Shown here: positions 1-7,650 of the stretch, piece by piece
Layout of the letters: every line of letters starts with the position of its first letter
Numbering within the stretch: position 1 is the first letter of the stretch
DNA from: Eubacteriales bacterium
GTDB taxonomy: Bacteria > Bacillota > Clostridia > Peptostreptococcales > Anaerovoracaceae
Direction of reading: 5' to 3'
Assembly: GCA_029098205.1 (NCBI GenBank)
Contig: JAQXNW010000006.1
Location: forward strand, 1-35,697
DNA length: 35,697 bases
Translations under genes and position numbers: made by a program
Notes under the pieces: model-generated
What the model saw: the letters and a program-made list of their open reading frames with translations, nothing else
Databases searched by the model: none
Told to the model about the DNA's origin: nothing

Positions 1-270
1 CTTGGCGACAAGAGTTCCATCATGGACAATGCCCGCAGCATCTTCGGCACTCCGCACAAGAAGACGCCTGCTGAGGAACGCCTGGCAGAGCTTCGTGATA
101 CCTGGTCTGAAAGCTGGCAGGAAATTTACGACCGCGTCCTAATAGAAGGCGAAACGGTTGTCAGCATTGCCCGTGAGCGCGGCGTTAATGAATCTGCAGT
201 CAGGAAAACTGTCCGGAAAATCCATGCGGCGATTGCTGCCGATCCGGTACTTCAAAAATTAATGAAGTAG
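1..270 (+). CDS. Sigma-70 region 4-like HTH protein (5' partial)
   Basis: Small helix-turn-helix protein at the left edge. The frame is open from base 1, and the first ATG at 22 has no ribosome binding site, so the gene probably starts outside the window and only its last 89 codons are seen. The segment WQEIYDRVLIEGE followed by SIARERGVNESAVRKTVRKI looks like sigma-70 region 4 or a phage late-transcription regulator; the second helix would be ESAVRKTVRKI. Proteins of this kind often sit just upstream of replication genes in Firmicute prophages and integrative elements, which fits the three genes that follow. A strong terminator lies 33 bases after the stop. The HTH assignment is good; sigma activity is inference. 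Confidence 0.6.
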   Translation, partial: LGDKSSIMDNARSIFGTPHKKTPAEERLAELRDTWSESWQEIYDRVLIEGETVVSIARERGVNESAVRKTVRKIHAAIAADPVLQKLMK

Positions 271-301
271 GGGTACGGATTTGCCCCGGAACCTTTGACG
301 G

Positions 302-338
302 AAGACTCAGGAGGAATTTTCACCTCCTGAGTCTTTTT
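302..338 (+). terminator. Rho-independent terminator or attenuator
   Basis: A perfect stem pairs GACTCAGGAGG (304-314) with CCTCCTGAGTC (323-333). It extends to 13 bp with the flanking AA/TT and closes an 8-nt loop. Five T follow at 334-338. It ends the HTH gene and lies only 18 bases before the next start codon, so it could also act as an attenuator for the genes downstream. Confidence 0.85.
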
Positions 339-356
339 GGAAAGGAGGAACGATGC

Positions 357-776
357 ATGTCAATAAGAAATTCTGAAGGTTATCCTGACCCGACAGCATA
401 TCAGGCGCTGAAAAACGTCTCTGCTCATAAGTTCATGCCAGTTGTCTACGTCTGCAGTCCGTATTCCGGTGATGTTGAAGTAAACGTCATGAACACAAGG
501 CGCTACTGCCGCTTTGCTGTCGATCAGGGATGTATTCCGATTGCGCCGCACCTACTGCTTCCGCAGTTCATGCGCGACAACGATCCGGCAGAACATGGTC
601 TCGCCATTTTCATGGATCTGGTCCTGCTCAGTAAGTGTGCAGAGCTCTGGGTATTCGGAGACCGGGTCTCAACCGGTATGGGAATCGAAATTACAAAAGC
701 AAAACAAAAGAACATGACTATCCGGCACTTCACGTCGGGATGCAAGGAGGTAACGAAATGTACGAAACAAAACTGA
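357..776 (+). CDS. DUF4406/DUF7768-like phage-type protein
   Basis: 139-aa protein. The segments VVYVCSPYSGD near residues 29-39 and RYCRFAVDQGCIPIAPHLLL near 49-68 recall the nucleoside 2-deoxyribosyltransferase-like DUF4406/DUF7768 families, which are common in phages and integrative elements and have no settled biochemical role. The start at 357 is chosen because AAAGGAGG ends 8 bases upstream. A second ATG at 353 is out of frame. Its stop overlaps the next gene by 19 bases, so the two are probably translated together. The family call is from memory of the motif; substrate and reaction are unknown. Confidence 0.65.
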   Translation: MSIRNSEGYPDPTAYQALKNVSAHKFMPVVYVCSPYSGDVEVNVMNTRRYCRFAVDQGCIPIAPHLLLPQFMRDNDPAEHGLAIFMDLVLLSKCAELWVFGDRVSTGMGIEITKAKQKNMTIRHFTSGCKEVTKCTKQN

Positions 777-1087
777 GCACCAGAAAAGTGAATGGCAAGG
801 AAATCGAGACCTGGGAGCGCGAAATCTATGACGCAAACATTCTCTCCGTTGAAGCCGGAACAAATGGCTATCAGGGGGGTGACACCGGCCATGGCAGCCG
901 CACCTATATTCGCATCTCCGATGAAGGCGGCACGGACATCACAGCCAGAGCCATCACTGATCGTTTTGGAGATACGCATGGTGTGGAAATCGCACTGGGT
1001 GGTGATTCTGAACTCTCCACCATTATCGAAGCCATGAAATTTGCCACCAAGGTCCTCGAGGATCAGATCAAGGAGGCTGAGATATGA
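758..1087 (+). CDS. Small conserved element-borne protein
   Basis: 109-aa soluble acidic protein with no domain I can name. The start at 758 is preceded by AAGGAGG with 7-nt spacing, inside the end of the previous gene. The stop overlaps the next start as ATGA (1084-1087), so three genes form one tightly coupled translation unit ahead of the primase/helicase. The Gly-rich centre (GYQGGDTGHGSRTYIRI) and a helical tail (STIIEAMKFATKVLEDQ) are visible. I recall similar proteins next to VapE genes in clostridial elements, which suggests an accessory role in replication. That role is inferred only from position. Confidence 0.6.
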   Translation: MYETKLSTRKVNGKEIETWEREIYDANILSVEAGTNGYQGGDTGHGSRTYIRISDEGGTDITARAITDRFGDTHGVEIALGGDSELSTIIEAMKFATKVLEDQIKEAEI

Positions 1088-3441
1088 AGATCTCCCTCGG
1101 AAACAGCCACAAAGAAACCCACTGGAAAAACGCGGACATCAGCTGGGATGCCTTTAACAAGCGCGTCCAAAGCACCATCATCACCACGGAGACCGTGGAA
1201 GAATTCAGGAAGATGACGAAGGCCCAGCAGGCCGATATCAAGGATGTCGGCGGATATGTCTTCGGACACTTAAGCGGCGGCAGGCGGAAGAAAAAGCACG
1301 TCCTCTGCCGCTCCGCCGTCACGCTGGACATGGACTACGGCACGCCCGGTATCTGGGACAACTGTCTGGCCAAACAGCCCTACCGGTTATGCGCCTACAG
1401 CACGCACAAGCATGCGCCAGACCATCCGAGGCTCCGTATCATCATCCCGCTCTCCCGTGAGGTCAGTGAAGCGGAATACCCCGCCCTCGGCAGGATGATC
1501 GCCAAGGATATTGGCATCGACCTGTTCGATGACTCCACCTACGAGGCCCACCGCCTGATGTACTGGCCGAGTACCAGCAGCAATGGGGTGTTCTTCTATA
1601 AGGCGAAAGACGGCCCGGAACTGAATCCGGACGAATACCTCTCCCGCTACGATGACTGGCAGGATGAGTCCACTTGGCCGTTATCTTCCAGACAGTCAGC
1701 CATCAAGTGCCACGGCACGAAGGAGATGGCCGATCCGCTGACGAAGCCGGGGATCATCGGTGTCTTCTGCCGCGCTTACCCCATGACGGAAGCCATCGGC
1801 ACGTTTCTCTCTGATATCTACGTGCCTTCTTCAACGGAAGGACGATACGACTATGTTACGGGCGAGGCCGCTGCCGGCGTTGTGATCTATGATGACAAGT
1901 TCGCGTACAGCCATCACGCCACCGATCCGGTCTGCGGGAAGCTCCTGAACGCGTTCGACCTGGTACGGCTCCATAAGTTTGCGGAGCTTGATGACAACTG
2001 TCCAGAAGACGCGCCGGTCACGAAGCTGCCATCCTATAAGGCCATGTCGGAACTGGCTCTTTCCGATGCAAACGTCAAATCCCTGCTGGCAAAGGAGCGG
2101 AAAGCCGAGGCCAATGCGGACTTCACGGACGGGAGCTGGCAGGGGCAGCTCACCTATGACAGGGCCGGGAATCTTCAGAACACCCTCCGGAACCTGATAC
2201 TGGTCCTGGAGCATGACGAGAACCTGAAAGCCATCGTCTTCAACCAGCAGCTCGACGGCATGGAGATCAAAGGCGAGGTTCCGTGGAAGCACCCGTCCAA
2301 ATTCTGGAGGGATGCCGATGACGCGCAGCTGGTGAGCTATATCGATACGAACTACGGCACTTTCTCACAGCGGAACTATCAGATCGCCGTAGCAAAAGTC
2401 GCCGATGACCGTTCCTACCATCCGATCAGGGAATATCTGAAAAGCCTGCCGGGCTGGGACGGAATCCCGCGCGCGGATACGCTCCTGATCAACTATCTCG
2501 GTGCGGACAACAACGACTATGTAAAGGCGGTGACAAGGAAGACGCTCTGTGCCGCTGTCTGCTGTGTCCTGAATCCCGGTTGTAAGTTTGACTCCATGCT
2601 GGTTTTAAACGGTCCGCAGGGAATCGGCAAATCGACGCTGATCGCAAAGCTGGCGGGCGAGTGGTTCTCCGACTCTTTAAGCCTTAATGACACGAAGGAC
2701 AAGACCGCTGCCGAAAAGCTGCAGGGCTACTGGATTCTTGAAATCGGCGAACTGGCAGGCCTTCGGAAAGCCGAGGTGGAAACGCTCCGCTCTTTTCTAT
2801 CCCGCCAGAACGACATCTACTGGGCGTCCTTCGGCAGAAGGCCGACGCCGCACCTGCGCCAATGCGTGTTCTTCAGAACGACCAACGCGGAAAGCGGCTA
2901 CCTTCGCGATACGACCGGGAATCGCCGTTTCTGGCCGGTAAAAACACCAGGCGGGACGGACAGACATTCATGGGAAATCGACAGGCAAGAGATTGACCAG
3001 ATCTGGGCTGAGGTTTTGGAAGACGTCTATCAAGGCGAGAAACTCTATCTTGATTCCAGCCTTCTGGACTTTGCGGCCACGCAGCAGCGCGATGCCCTTG
3101 AGTCGGATGAACGCGAAGGCATCGTCCGAGAGTATCTCACGCAAAAACTCCCGGATAACTGGGATGCCATGACGCTCTATGAACGCAGGAACTTCTTAAA
3201 CGGCGAGTCTGAATTCGGCGGAGGGAAGCTCACGGGCACCAGGGTCCGCACCAGAGTTTCCAATATGGAGGTCTGGTGCGAATGCTTCGGGAAGGATCGC
3301 GCCGATCTCTCCATATCGGAAGGCAACCGGATCAAGGGCATCCTGATCAAGCTCGGATGGCACCGCTACGAAAAGAAGGTGCGTCTTCCCATTTACGGGG
3401 CGCAGTGGGTCTACGTCCCGGACGGGGAAAACAGCCCGTGA
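1084..3441 (+). CDS. Primase/VapE-family replication helicase
   Basis: 785-aa protein with two modules. Residues about 75-190 look like an archaeo-eukaryotic-type primase/polymerase: TLDMDY (80-85) carries a D-x-D pair, YSTHKH follows, then HPRLRIIIPL and EAHRLMYWP. The C-terminal half is a virulence-associated E (VapE, PF05272-type) ATPase with Walker A GPQGIGKS at 510-517, the acidic ILEIGEL after it, and the family signature TTGNRRFWPV. VapE-type proteins act in phage or satellite replication initiation as superfamily 3-like helicases. The gene starts inside the stop of the previous one (ATGA). Length is within the normal range for primase-VapE fusions and the frame is intact. Domain limits are approximate. 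Confidence 0.85.
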   Translation: MKISLGNSHKETHWKNADISWDAFNKRVQSTIITTETVEEFRKMTKAQQADIKDVGGYVFGHLSGGRRKKKHVLCRSAVTLDMDYGTPGIWDNCLAKQPYRLCAYSTHKHAPDHPRLRIIIPLSREVSEAEYPALGRMIAKDIGIDLFDDSTYEAHRLMYWPSTSSNGVFFYKAKDGPELNPDEYLSRYDDWQDESTWPLSSRQSAIKCHGTKEMADPLTKPGIIGVFCRAYPMTEAIGTFLSDIYVPSSTEGRYDYVTGEAAAGVVIYDDKFAYSHHATDPVCGKLLNAFDLVRLHKFAELDDNCPEDAPVTKLPSYKAMSELALSDANVKSLLAKERKAEANADFTDGSWQGQLTYDRAGNLQNTLRNLILVLEHDENLKAIVFNQQLDGMEIKGEVPWKHPSKFWRDADDAQLVSYIDTNYGTFSQRNYQIAVAKVADDRSYHPIREYLKSLPGWDGIPRADTLLINYLGADNNDYVKAVTRKTLCAAVCCVLNPGCKFDSMLVLNGPQGIGKSTLIAKLAGEWFSDSLSLNDTKDKTAAEKLQGYWILEIGELAGLRKAEVETLRSFLSRQNDIYWASFGRRPTPHLRQCVFFRTTNAESGYLRDTTGNRRFWPVKTPGGTDRHSWEIDRQEIDQIWAEVLEDVYQGEKLYLDSSLLDFAATQQRDALESDEREGIVREYLTQKLPDNWDAMTLYERRNFLNGESEFGGGKLTGTRVRTRVSNMEVWCECFGKDRADLSISEGNRIKGILIKLGWHRYEKKVRLPIYGAQWVYVPDGENSP

Positions 3442-3443
3442 CC

Positions 3444-3534
3444 TGTTCCACTCATGCCCGGACTGGAACAGCGGAACCGGAACAGAAATGTTCCGTTCCA
3501 GTCTGAACCATTCTGGAACAGGAAATCCGGAACA
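3444..3534. repeat. Cluster of GGAAC/GTTCC motifs
   Basis: Eight copies of the pentamer GGAAC or its complement GTTCC fall within about 90 bases right after the primase/helicase stop. They lie at 3445, 3465, 3473, 3479, 3490, 3495, 3515 and 3529 (approximate starts), and several read TGGAACA or TGTTCCA. Both orientations occur, with irregular spacing. Short repeated sites just downstream of a replication initiator are the expected layout for binding or priming sites of an element's origin, but no function is shown here. The cluster ends where the IS66 remnant begins. Confidence 0.6.
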
Positions 3535-3543
3535 CGAAAAACA

Positions 3544-3897
3544 TCAGATTCGATGAACCTTCTTCACGGTCTGTTTTTGCGTTGTGCAAAGTCCTTCCGT
3601 CAGCCATCGGAACTGCTGGGCGGTCATCTTTTCCACATCGGATCGGTCCCGCGGCCACCGGAATTTTCCATCTTCCAGACGTTTGTACAGCAGAAGAAAT
3701 CCATCTCTTTCCCAGAGCAATCCTTTAATTCTGTCTGCTCTTCTTCCGCAAAAGAGAAACAGTGTCCTTTCCGTGAATGGATTCAGATTCGTTTCCGACT
3801 GTATGATCCCGGCGAGACTGTCGATACCATATCTCAGGTCTGTGTATCCGCAGGCGATATATACCGTTATCTGATCGGTATGAAGATCATTAAACAT
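3544..3897 (-). CDS. tnpB: IS66 accessory protein TnpB
   Basis: 117-aa protein, full length for the family. Hallmarks are VYIACGYTDLRYGID near the N-terminus, then TLFLFCGRRADRIKGLLWE and GFLLLYKRLEDGKFRWPR, which identify IS66 Orf2 (TnpB, PF05717). The role in transposition is only partly understood; it is needed together with TnpA and TnpC. It starts 10 bases after the tnpA stop. The reading frame is intact although its partner transposase is missing, which suggests the deletion is fairly recent. Confidence 0.9.
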   Translation of the reverse strand: MFNDLHTDQITVYIACGYTDLRYGIDSLAGIIQSETNLNPFTERTLFLFCGRRADRIKGLLWERDGFLLLYKRLEDGKFRWPRDRSDVEKMTAQQFRWLTEGLCTTQKQTVKKVHRI

Positions 3898-3907
3898 TAC
3901 TCAGTAC

Positions 3908-4255
3908 CTACAGAATCGTTCTGACCTGGCTGACTGGAGCGTCATAAGGAAGCTTAAGCGTTGCCTTATCAAAGTAAATGACAATGCAGGATTCAGTGGC
4001 AGGCTCATCCGTTGCTTCCTGCATTTCTGTTTCCTGCTGCAAAGAAGGCGCAACCATGACAAATCTTGACGGTTCCTCGTCATTATGCTGTTCATATTCC
4101 TTCGCGGCATGCCGCACGCGAGTACAGCGATAACTAAACGTATTGATGTTAATGCCGTGAATCTCGCACCATTGTTTTCTGGTCAGCCGGCTGTTCTGGC
4201 AATCGACCATATCCGATGCCCATTGCTGTAACCTCATTTTTTCAAAAACATCCAT
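3908..4255 (-). CDS. tnpA: IS66 accessory protein TnpA
   Basis: 115-aa IS66 Orf1-type protein. The N-terminal part carries the helix-turn-helix-like segment SRLTRKQWCEIHGININTFS and the family pattern W....C...G....F.YR. The end has the IS66 TnpA tail (IVIYFDKATLKLPYDAPV). An in-frame GTG lies two codons upstream at 4261, but ATG 4255 is preferred because AAGGTGG sits 7 bases before it. It forms an operon with tnpB. Function without tnpC is doubtful. Confidence 0.85.
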   Translation of the reverse strand: MDVFEKMRLQQWASDMVDCQNSRLTRKQWCEIHGININTFSYRCTRVRHAAKEYEQHNDEEPSRFVMVAPSLQQETEMQEATDEPATESCIVIYFDKATLKLPYDAPVSQVRTIL

Positions 4256-4350
4256 ATTCACACCACCTTGTAAATTTCGGTCAAATTTTGTTGACCATAT
4301 TTTACAAGATTTTAGAGTGTGGTGGTAGACACGTGCTATTTACCGCTTAC

Positions 4351-4486
4351 GAACGATCTGGAAAAATAAGCGGATATGTTCTATGAACCTGAGGAAGAGG
4401 CGCACCGGATGTGCATCGGTGAGGTTCTGAAAAGCAGCCCGTTTAATCCCCTGTCTTTTTCAATAATCCCTTCTACTGGAAACCAA
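4351..4486. other. Short gap between IS66 remnant and nuclease-like gene
   Basis: The 136 bases hold no gene I can support. A plus-strand reading frame from ATG 4376 (beginning MFYEPEEEAHRMCIGEVLKS) runs about 48 codons into the 3' end of the minus-strand gene. It has no good ribosome binding site and no family I recognise, so it may be a scrap of a gene broken by IS66 insertion. No 8-bp target duplication could be identified because the other IS end is lost. Confidence 0.3.
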
Positions 4487-5131
4487 TTAGAAATCGATAT
4501 CTTTTCCGGTCAGATCTTTTGAGGTTCCATAGCCTTTTTCCAAAATAATCAGGTCCGAATTTACCTTGAATAAATCGCGGACATCAAAAACGGCGAACGT
4601 GGAGGGGTTGTCTCCTGCATATTTTTTGTTTCGCTGTAGTCCTCCAATCAGAATGCCGTTCCTGAATTCCGACTGCCTGCTGTTTCCGACGGCGATTTTT
4701 CCTTCATCGACTAGAAGGGAAAAACGGCGTAAATCAATGACAGCCAGTTTGACAAAGCGGTTATTTCTGGTGATCTGCTCAGCATCCTTTGTATCCGTAT
4801 CCGCGATTCCATAGATCATATAATCCGCGGTTATCTTAAACCATTCGCTGTTTTTCCGATCCTCTGTATTATCCGGATAGGTGTAACGGAAAGTTATGTC
4901 ATTGTAGCGCGCATAGGACTGTCTTCGGAATCTTTCCTGAACGGTGCGGTGGTGGCCGCCGACTAAGATATAGTAGTCAATTCCATCCGTTAAATCGGCG
5001 TTTCGTCGGTAATCCTCATCCCGGACATTGTCTAATTCCCACCCAAGATATTGATAGACCTTGGGCGCAATATTGCTGTGCACCGCGTCGGAAAATTTTC
5101 TGCGGTCGGGATAGCGTTTAAAATCTGCCAT
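4487..5131 (-). CDS. Putative restriction endonuclease-like partner of EcoRI-type methylase
   Basis: 214-aa protein with no signal peptide or membrane segment. The segment GIDYYILVGGHHRTVQERFR places Asp52 and Gln65-Glu66-Arg67 in a spacing like the D...(D/E)-x-K core of PD-(D/E)xK nucleases, with Arg in place of Lys. This is inference, not a demonstrated fold. Other features are WELDNVRDEDYRRNADL (31-47) and a beta-rich centre (DITFRYTYP, WFKITADYMIYGI). It lies just downstream of an EcoRI-family DNA methyltransferase on the same strand, and an intact neighbour of a methylase is most simply its cognate nuclease. The RBS is AAGGAGA. I do not recognise a named family; a non-catalytic R-M accessory protein is the main alternative. 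Confidence 0.5.
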   Translation of the reverse strand: MADFKRYPDRRKFSDAVHSNIAPKVYQYLGWELDNVRDEDYRRNADLTDGIDYYILVGGHHRTVQERFRRQSYARYNDITFRYTYPDNTEDRKNSEWFKITADYMIYGIADTDTKDAEQITRNNRFVKLAVIDLRRFSLLVDEGKIAVGNSRQSEFRNGILIGGLQRNKKYAGDNPSTFAVFDVRDLFKVNSDLIILEKGYGTSKDLTGKDIDF

Positions 5132-5146
5132 TTCTCTTTCTCCTTG

Positions 5147-5188
5147 TAATAATTTTTTCGTATTATTTAATAATTTTTTCGTATTATT
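5147..5188. repeat. Two perfect 21-bp tandem repeats
   Basis: The unit TAATAATTTTTTCGTATTATT occurs twice head to tail, at 5147-5167 and 5168-5188. The block fills most of the spacer between the methylase and nuclease-like genes and abuts the methylase stop codon at 5189-5191. It is very AT-rich. It may be a slippage product or a regulator site controlling the downstream gene. Confidence 0.85.
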
Positions 5189-6349
5189 TTATTTCTTATT
5201 TCCGGAGTTTTCTGTCTTCGTGCGGGTGCCCTGCCGGACTCGAATGAAGATCCGCTTGTAAATCCGCTTCCCGTCCACCAGGCACTGTTTGACGCCGCCG
5301 GTAAATAATCCGTTCGAAAATCCGGTTCCTTCGGCTTCGTCCGCGCCTACAATCTCAAACTGATCGGGATTGTATTTCCCCATGAATGAAATCGGAACGC
5401 CCATGACTCCGCTGTAATCGCAAGGAATGTCCGATGTCCGGCTGACTTCGACCGCCTTGTAATTGTCGTAACGCGGGTACTCTTCGGGCGTGTATCTCTT
5501 TACTAGAGTTATTTTTTCATGCCGCTTTTTAAGGTCGAGATTCGTATACCAGCATACATTCCCGAACTTTGCCATCAAAGTGCCGTCGGATTTTATATAT
5601 GTGTTACTGCGGCCTTCCATATTCTCCGGAATGATGAACTCTTTCGGGTAAGAAGTGCCCAGCCACATCTCGTTATGCATCACCAGCGGAAAAACTTCTT
5701 TATATGTAATCGCGTTCTGGTTTCCGATGATGATAAATTTCTTATTATGGCTCATCAGGGCAGCGATGTATTCCCGGAACAAAGAGAAAGGAGGATTTGT
5801 CACGACAATGTCCGCTTCATCCATCAGCTTTAAGCATTCCGGAGACCGGAAGTCGCCGTTCCCTTCGAGTTCCGTGAGTTTGTTCCCGTCGATTCTGAAC
5901 AGTTGATCGATATCCAGTCTGTGAGCCGGCCGCCTGTCATCCGGCGGATCCTCACTGTCTTTTCTCTCTTCGTCCGGGCTGGCCGTATTATAACCGGGTG
6001 CATTAAGAATAGCTGCATCAGGAACAGCGGTCACCTCTGCCATATAGGCTGTATTCCGCAGGGATTCATCGTGGCTGTCCTTGTCGAATGGGGATAGCAG
6101 CAGCTTTCCGGCGGCCGGAGAACCGGCATAGCCGGTCGTAATTAATTTCCTGAGATGCAGCTTATGGAAATTCAGAACGAAATATTTGAAAAAATTGCTT
6201 TCAAAAGGATCATCACAGTTGCAGAGCACGGTTTTTCCGTCGAAATGATTTGAGTAGTGCTTCAGTTCTCTTTCGATATCGGGAAGGAGCGTGTAGAATT
6301 CATCCTTTTTCGCCCGCGCGGCCGTATTCAAACTTTCGTTTCCTGCCAT
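5189..6349 (-). CDS. EcoRI-family adenine-specific DNA methyltransferase
   Basis: 386-aa protein of the EcoRI methylase family (PF13651-type), which transfers a methyl group from S-adenosylmethionine to adenine N6. The N-terminus has KKDEFYT and the family hallmark VLCNCDDPFESNFFKYF. The catalytic N-P-P-F motif is at residues 185-188 in IVVTNPPFSLF. An acidic stretch of about 20 residues near 123-143 (ASPDEERKDSEDPPDDRR) looks like an insertion or linker. The frame is intact. It is the first gene of a minus-strand pair with the 214-aa candidate nuclease. It could be half of a type II restriction-modification system or, if the partner is inactive, a solitary methylase. The recognition sequence cannot be read from the protein. 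Confidence 0.85.
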   Translation of the reverse strand: MAGNESLNTAARAKKDEFYTLLPDIERELKHYSNHFDGKTVLCNCDDPFESNFFKYFVLNFHKLHLRKLITTGYAGSPAAGKLLLSPFDKDSHDESLRNTAYMAEVTAVPDAAILNAPGYNTASPDEERKDSEDPPDDRRPAHRLDIDQLFRIDGNKLTELEGNGDFRSPECLKLMDEADIVVTNPPFSLFREYIAALMSHNKKFIIIGNQNAITYKEVFPLVMHNEMWLGTSYPKEFIIPENMEGRSNTYIKSDGTLMAKFGNVCWYTNLDLKKRHEKITLVKRYTPEEYPRYDNYKAVEVSRTSDIPCDYSGVMGVPISFMGKYNPDQFEIVGADEAEGTGFSNGLFTGGVKQCLVDGKRIYKRIFIRVRQGTRTKTENSGNKK

Positions 6350-6444
6350 TCGTCCGTGATGACCTTTCTGCGGGAATTTGGGTAATTTACTTTCCTTTCC
6401 CGATCCTGCTGTCTTTTTCTTTGTCCTGGAGTTTCTATTTTGAA

Positions 6445-6450
6445 ATTATA
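6445..6450 (-). promoter_or_regulatory. Possible -10 box for the methylase operon
   Basis: The minus strand reads TATAAT here, 95 bases upstream of the methylase start. No good -35 box lies 16-18 bases away. The region 6350-6600 is otherwise AT-rich and separates the accessory module from the plus-strand housekeeping genes. Confidence 0.3.
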
Positions 6451-6607
6451 CACTCTGGGTTTCAAAAAATCCCGGAAATTTGAAAAACGGATTTTTCAGC
6501 ATCTCCCTCTAATCTCATGAAGTTGCTGTCTCCGATCCGGGTATATTCGTGGTAAAATAAATATGTCTTGAGTTTTTTATTTGTATATAAGTATGAATGG
6601 AGAAATC

Positions 6608-7636
6608 ATGAGATACCCTGAATTTTTGAAACCCGGCGGCACAGTTTATTTTGTCGCGCCTTCCTTCGGGCTGGCTGATGAGAGCGGACGGGAAGGAATG
6701 GAGAGGAATAAGAGAAGGCTGGAGAGCGAGGGATACCGCGTCGTACTCGGGCCGAATGTATTTCGGGATGACGGCGTCGGAATCAGCAGCAAACCGGAGA
6801 ACTGCGCGCAGGAGCTTACGGATGCCTGGCTTTCAGAGGATCCGGGCGTTCTGGTATCGGTGAGCGGCGGAGAGCTGATGTGCGATGTGATTGAGAGGCT
6901 GGACTGGGAGAAAATCCGGGCGGGACGTCCGAAATGGTACATGGGATTCTCGGATAATACGAATATGACGTTCCTTTTAACGACGCTCTGCGATACCGCG
7001 TCCGTCTACGGACCGAACGGCGGAAGCTATGGAGCGGAGACTTTGTACCCGTCTCTTCTTGATGCCGCGGCGGTTCTCAAAGGAGAAAAGACAGAGGTTC
7101 ATAGCTACGGCGAATGGCAGATGATTGCGCGTTCGATCGACGGCGGGTGGCCGAAAAAACTCGGAATATTCCCGGATCATAAGCTCGTGCTTCATAATTA
7201 TCCGGAGAATGACATGAAATTCTCCGGACGGCTTCTCGGAGGATGCATCGATATTCTGAACGTTCTTCTTGGAACGGAGTACGACCGTGTTTCGGAATTT
7301 CTTGAAAAATATAAAGAAGACGGATTCATCTGGTTCCTGGAGTCGTGCGACCTTACGGTGCTCCAGATCCGGCGCTCGCTTTGGCAGATGAAGCATGCGG
7401 GCTGGTTTAAGTACGCGAAGGGATTTCTGATCGGAAGGCCGATGATTTTCGGAGAGTCAATTCTCGGCGTGGATCAATACAATGCGGTGACGGATATGCT
7501 CGGCGATCTGGATGTTCCGATTGTGATGGACGCGGATATCGGGCACCTTCCTCCGGCGATGCCTCTGATTACAGGATGCTTCGCGGATGCGGAAGTGCAC
7601 GGAAACGATCTTCGGGTGAAGATGACACTGAGATAG
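6608..7636 (+). CDS. Peptidase S66 LD-carboxypeptidase
   Basis: 342-aa cytoplasmic serine peptidase of family S66 (LdcA/MccF). These enzymes trim the D-Ala from L,D-linked muropeptides in cell-wall recycling or cleave peptide-nucleotide toxins such as microcin C. The triad can be read: nucleophile Ser115 in GFSDNT, Glu245 in FLESCD and His313 in DIGHLPP. ATG 6608 is preferred, with GGAGA just before it. The in-frame ATG 6593 and TTG 6581 would add 5 and 9 residues without a better RBS. The stop is 14 bases from the CoA-transferase gene, so the two are probably co-transcribed. LdcA or MccF function cannot be decided from sequence alone. Confidence 0.85.
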   Translation: MRYPEFLKPGGTVYFVAPSFGLADESGREGMERNKRRLESEGYRVVLGPNVFRDDGVGISSKPENCAQELTDAWLSEDPGVLVSVSGGELMCDVIERLDWEKIRAGRPKWYMGFSDNTNMTFLLTTLCDTASVYGPNGGSYGAETLYPSLLDAAAVLKGEKTEVHSYGEWQMIARSIDGGWPKKLGIFPDHKLVLHNYPENDMKFSGRLLGGCIDILNVLLGTEYDRVSEFLEKYKEDGFIWFLESCDLTVLQIRRSLWQMKHAGWFKYAKGFLIGRPMIFGESILGVDQYNAVTDMLGDLDVPIVMDADIGHLPPAMPLITGCFADAEVHGNDLRVKMTLR

Positions 7637-7650
7637 GGATTTTGTTTGCA

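Larger units (their letters stand above)
3544..4350 (-). mobile_element. IS66-family insertion sequence remnant
   Basis: The minus strand carries IS66 accessory genes tnpA and tnpB in normal order. The transposase gene tnpC, expected downstream of tnpB (below 3544), is absent: the tnpB stop is followed within about 10 bases by the GGAAC cluster and the primase/helicase gene. The outer end is probably at 4350, where the minus strand begins GTAAGCGGTAAATAGC, the GTAA start typical of IS66 terminal repeats. The other inverted repeat was not found. The element is therefore deleted at its left end and cannot move by itself. Confidence 0.7.
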
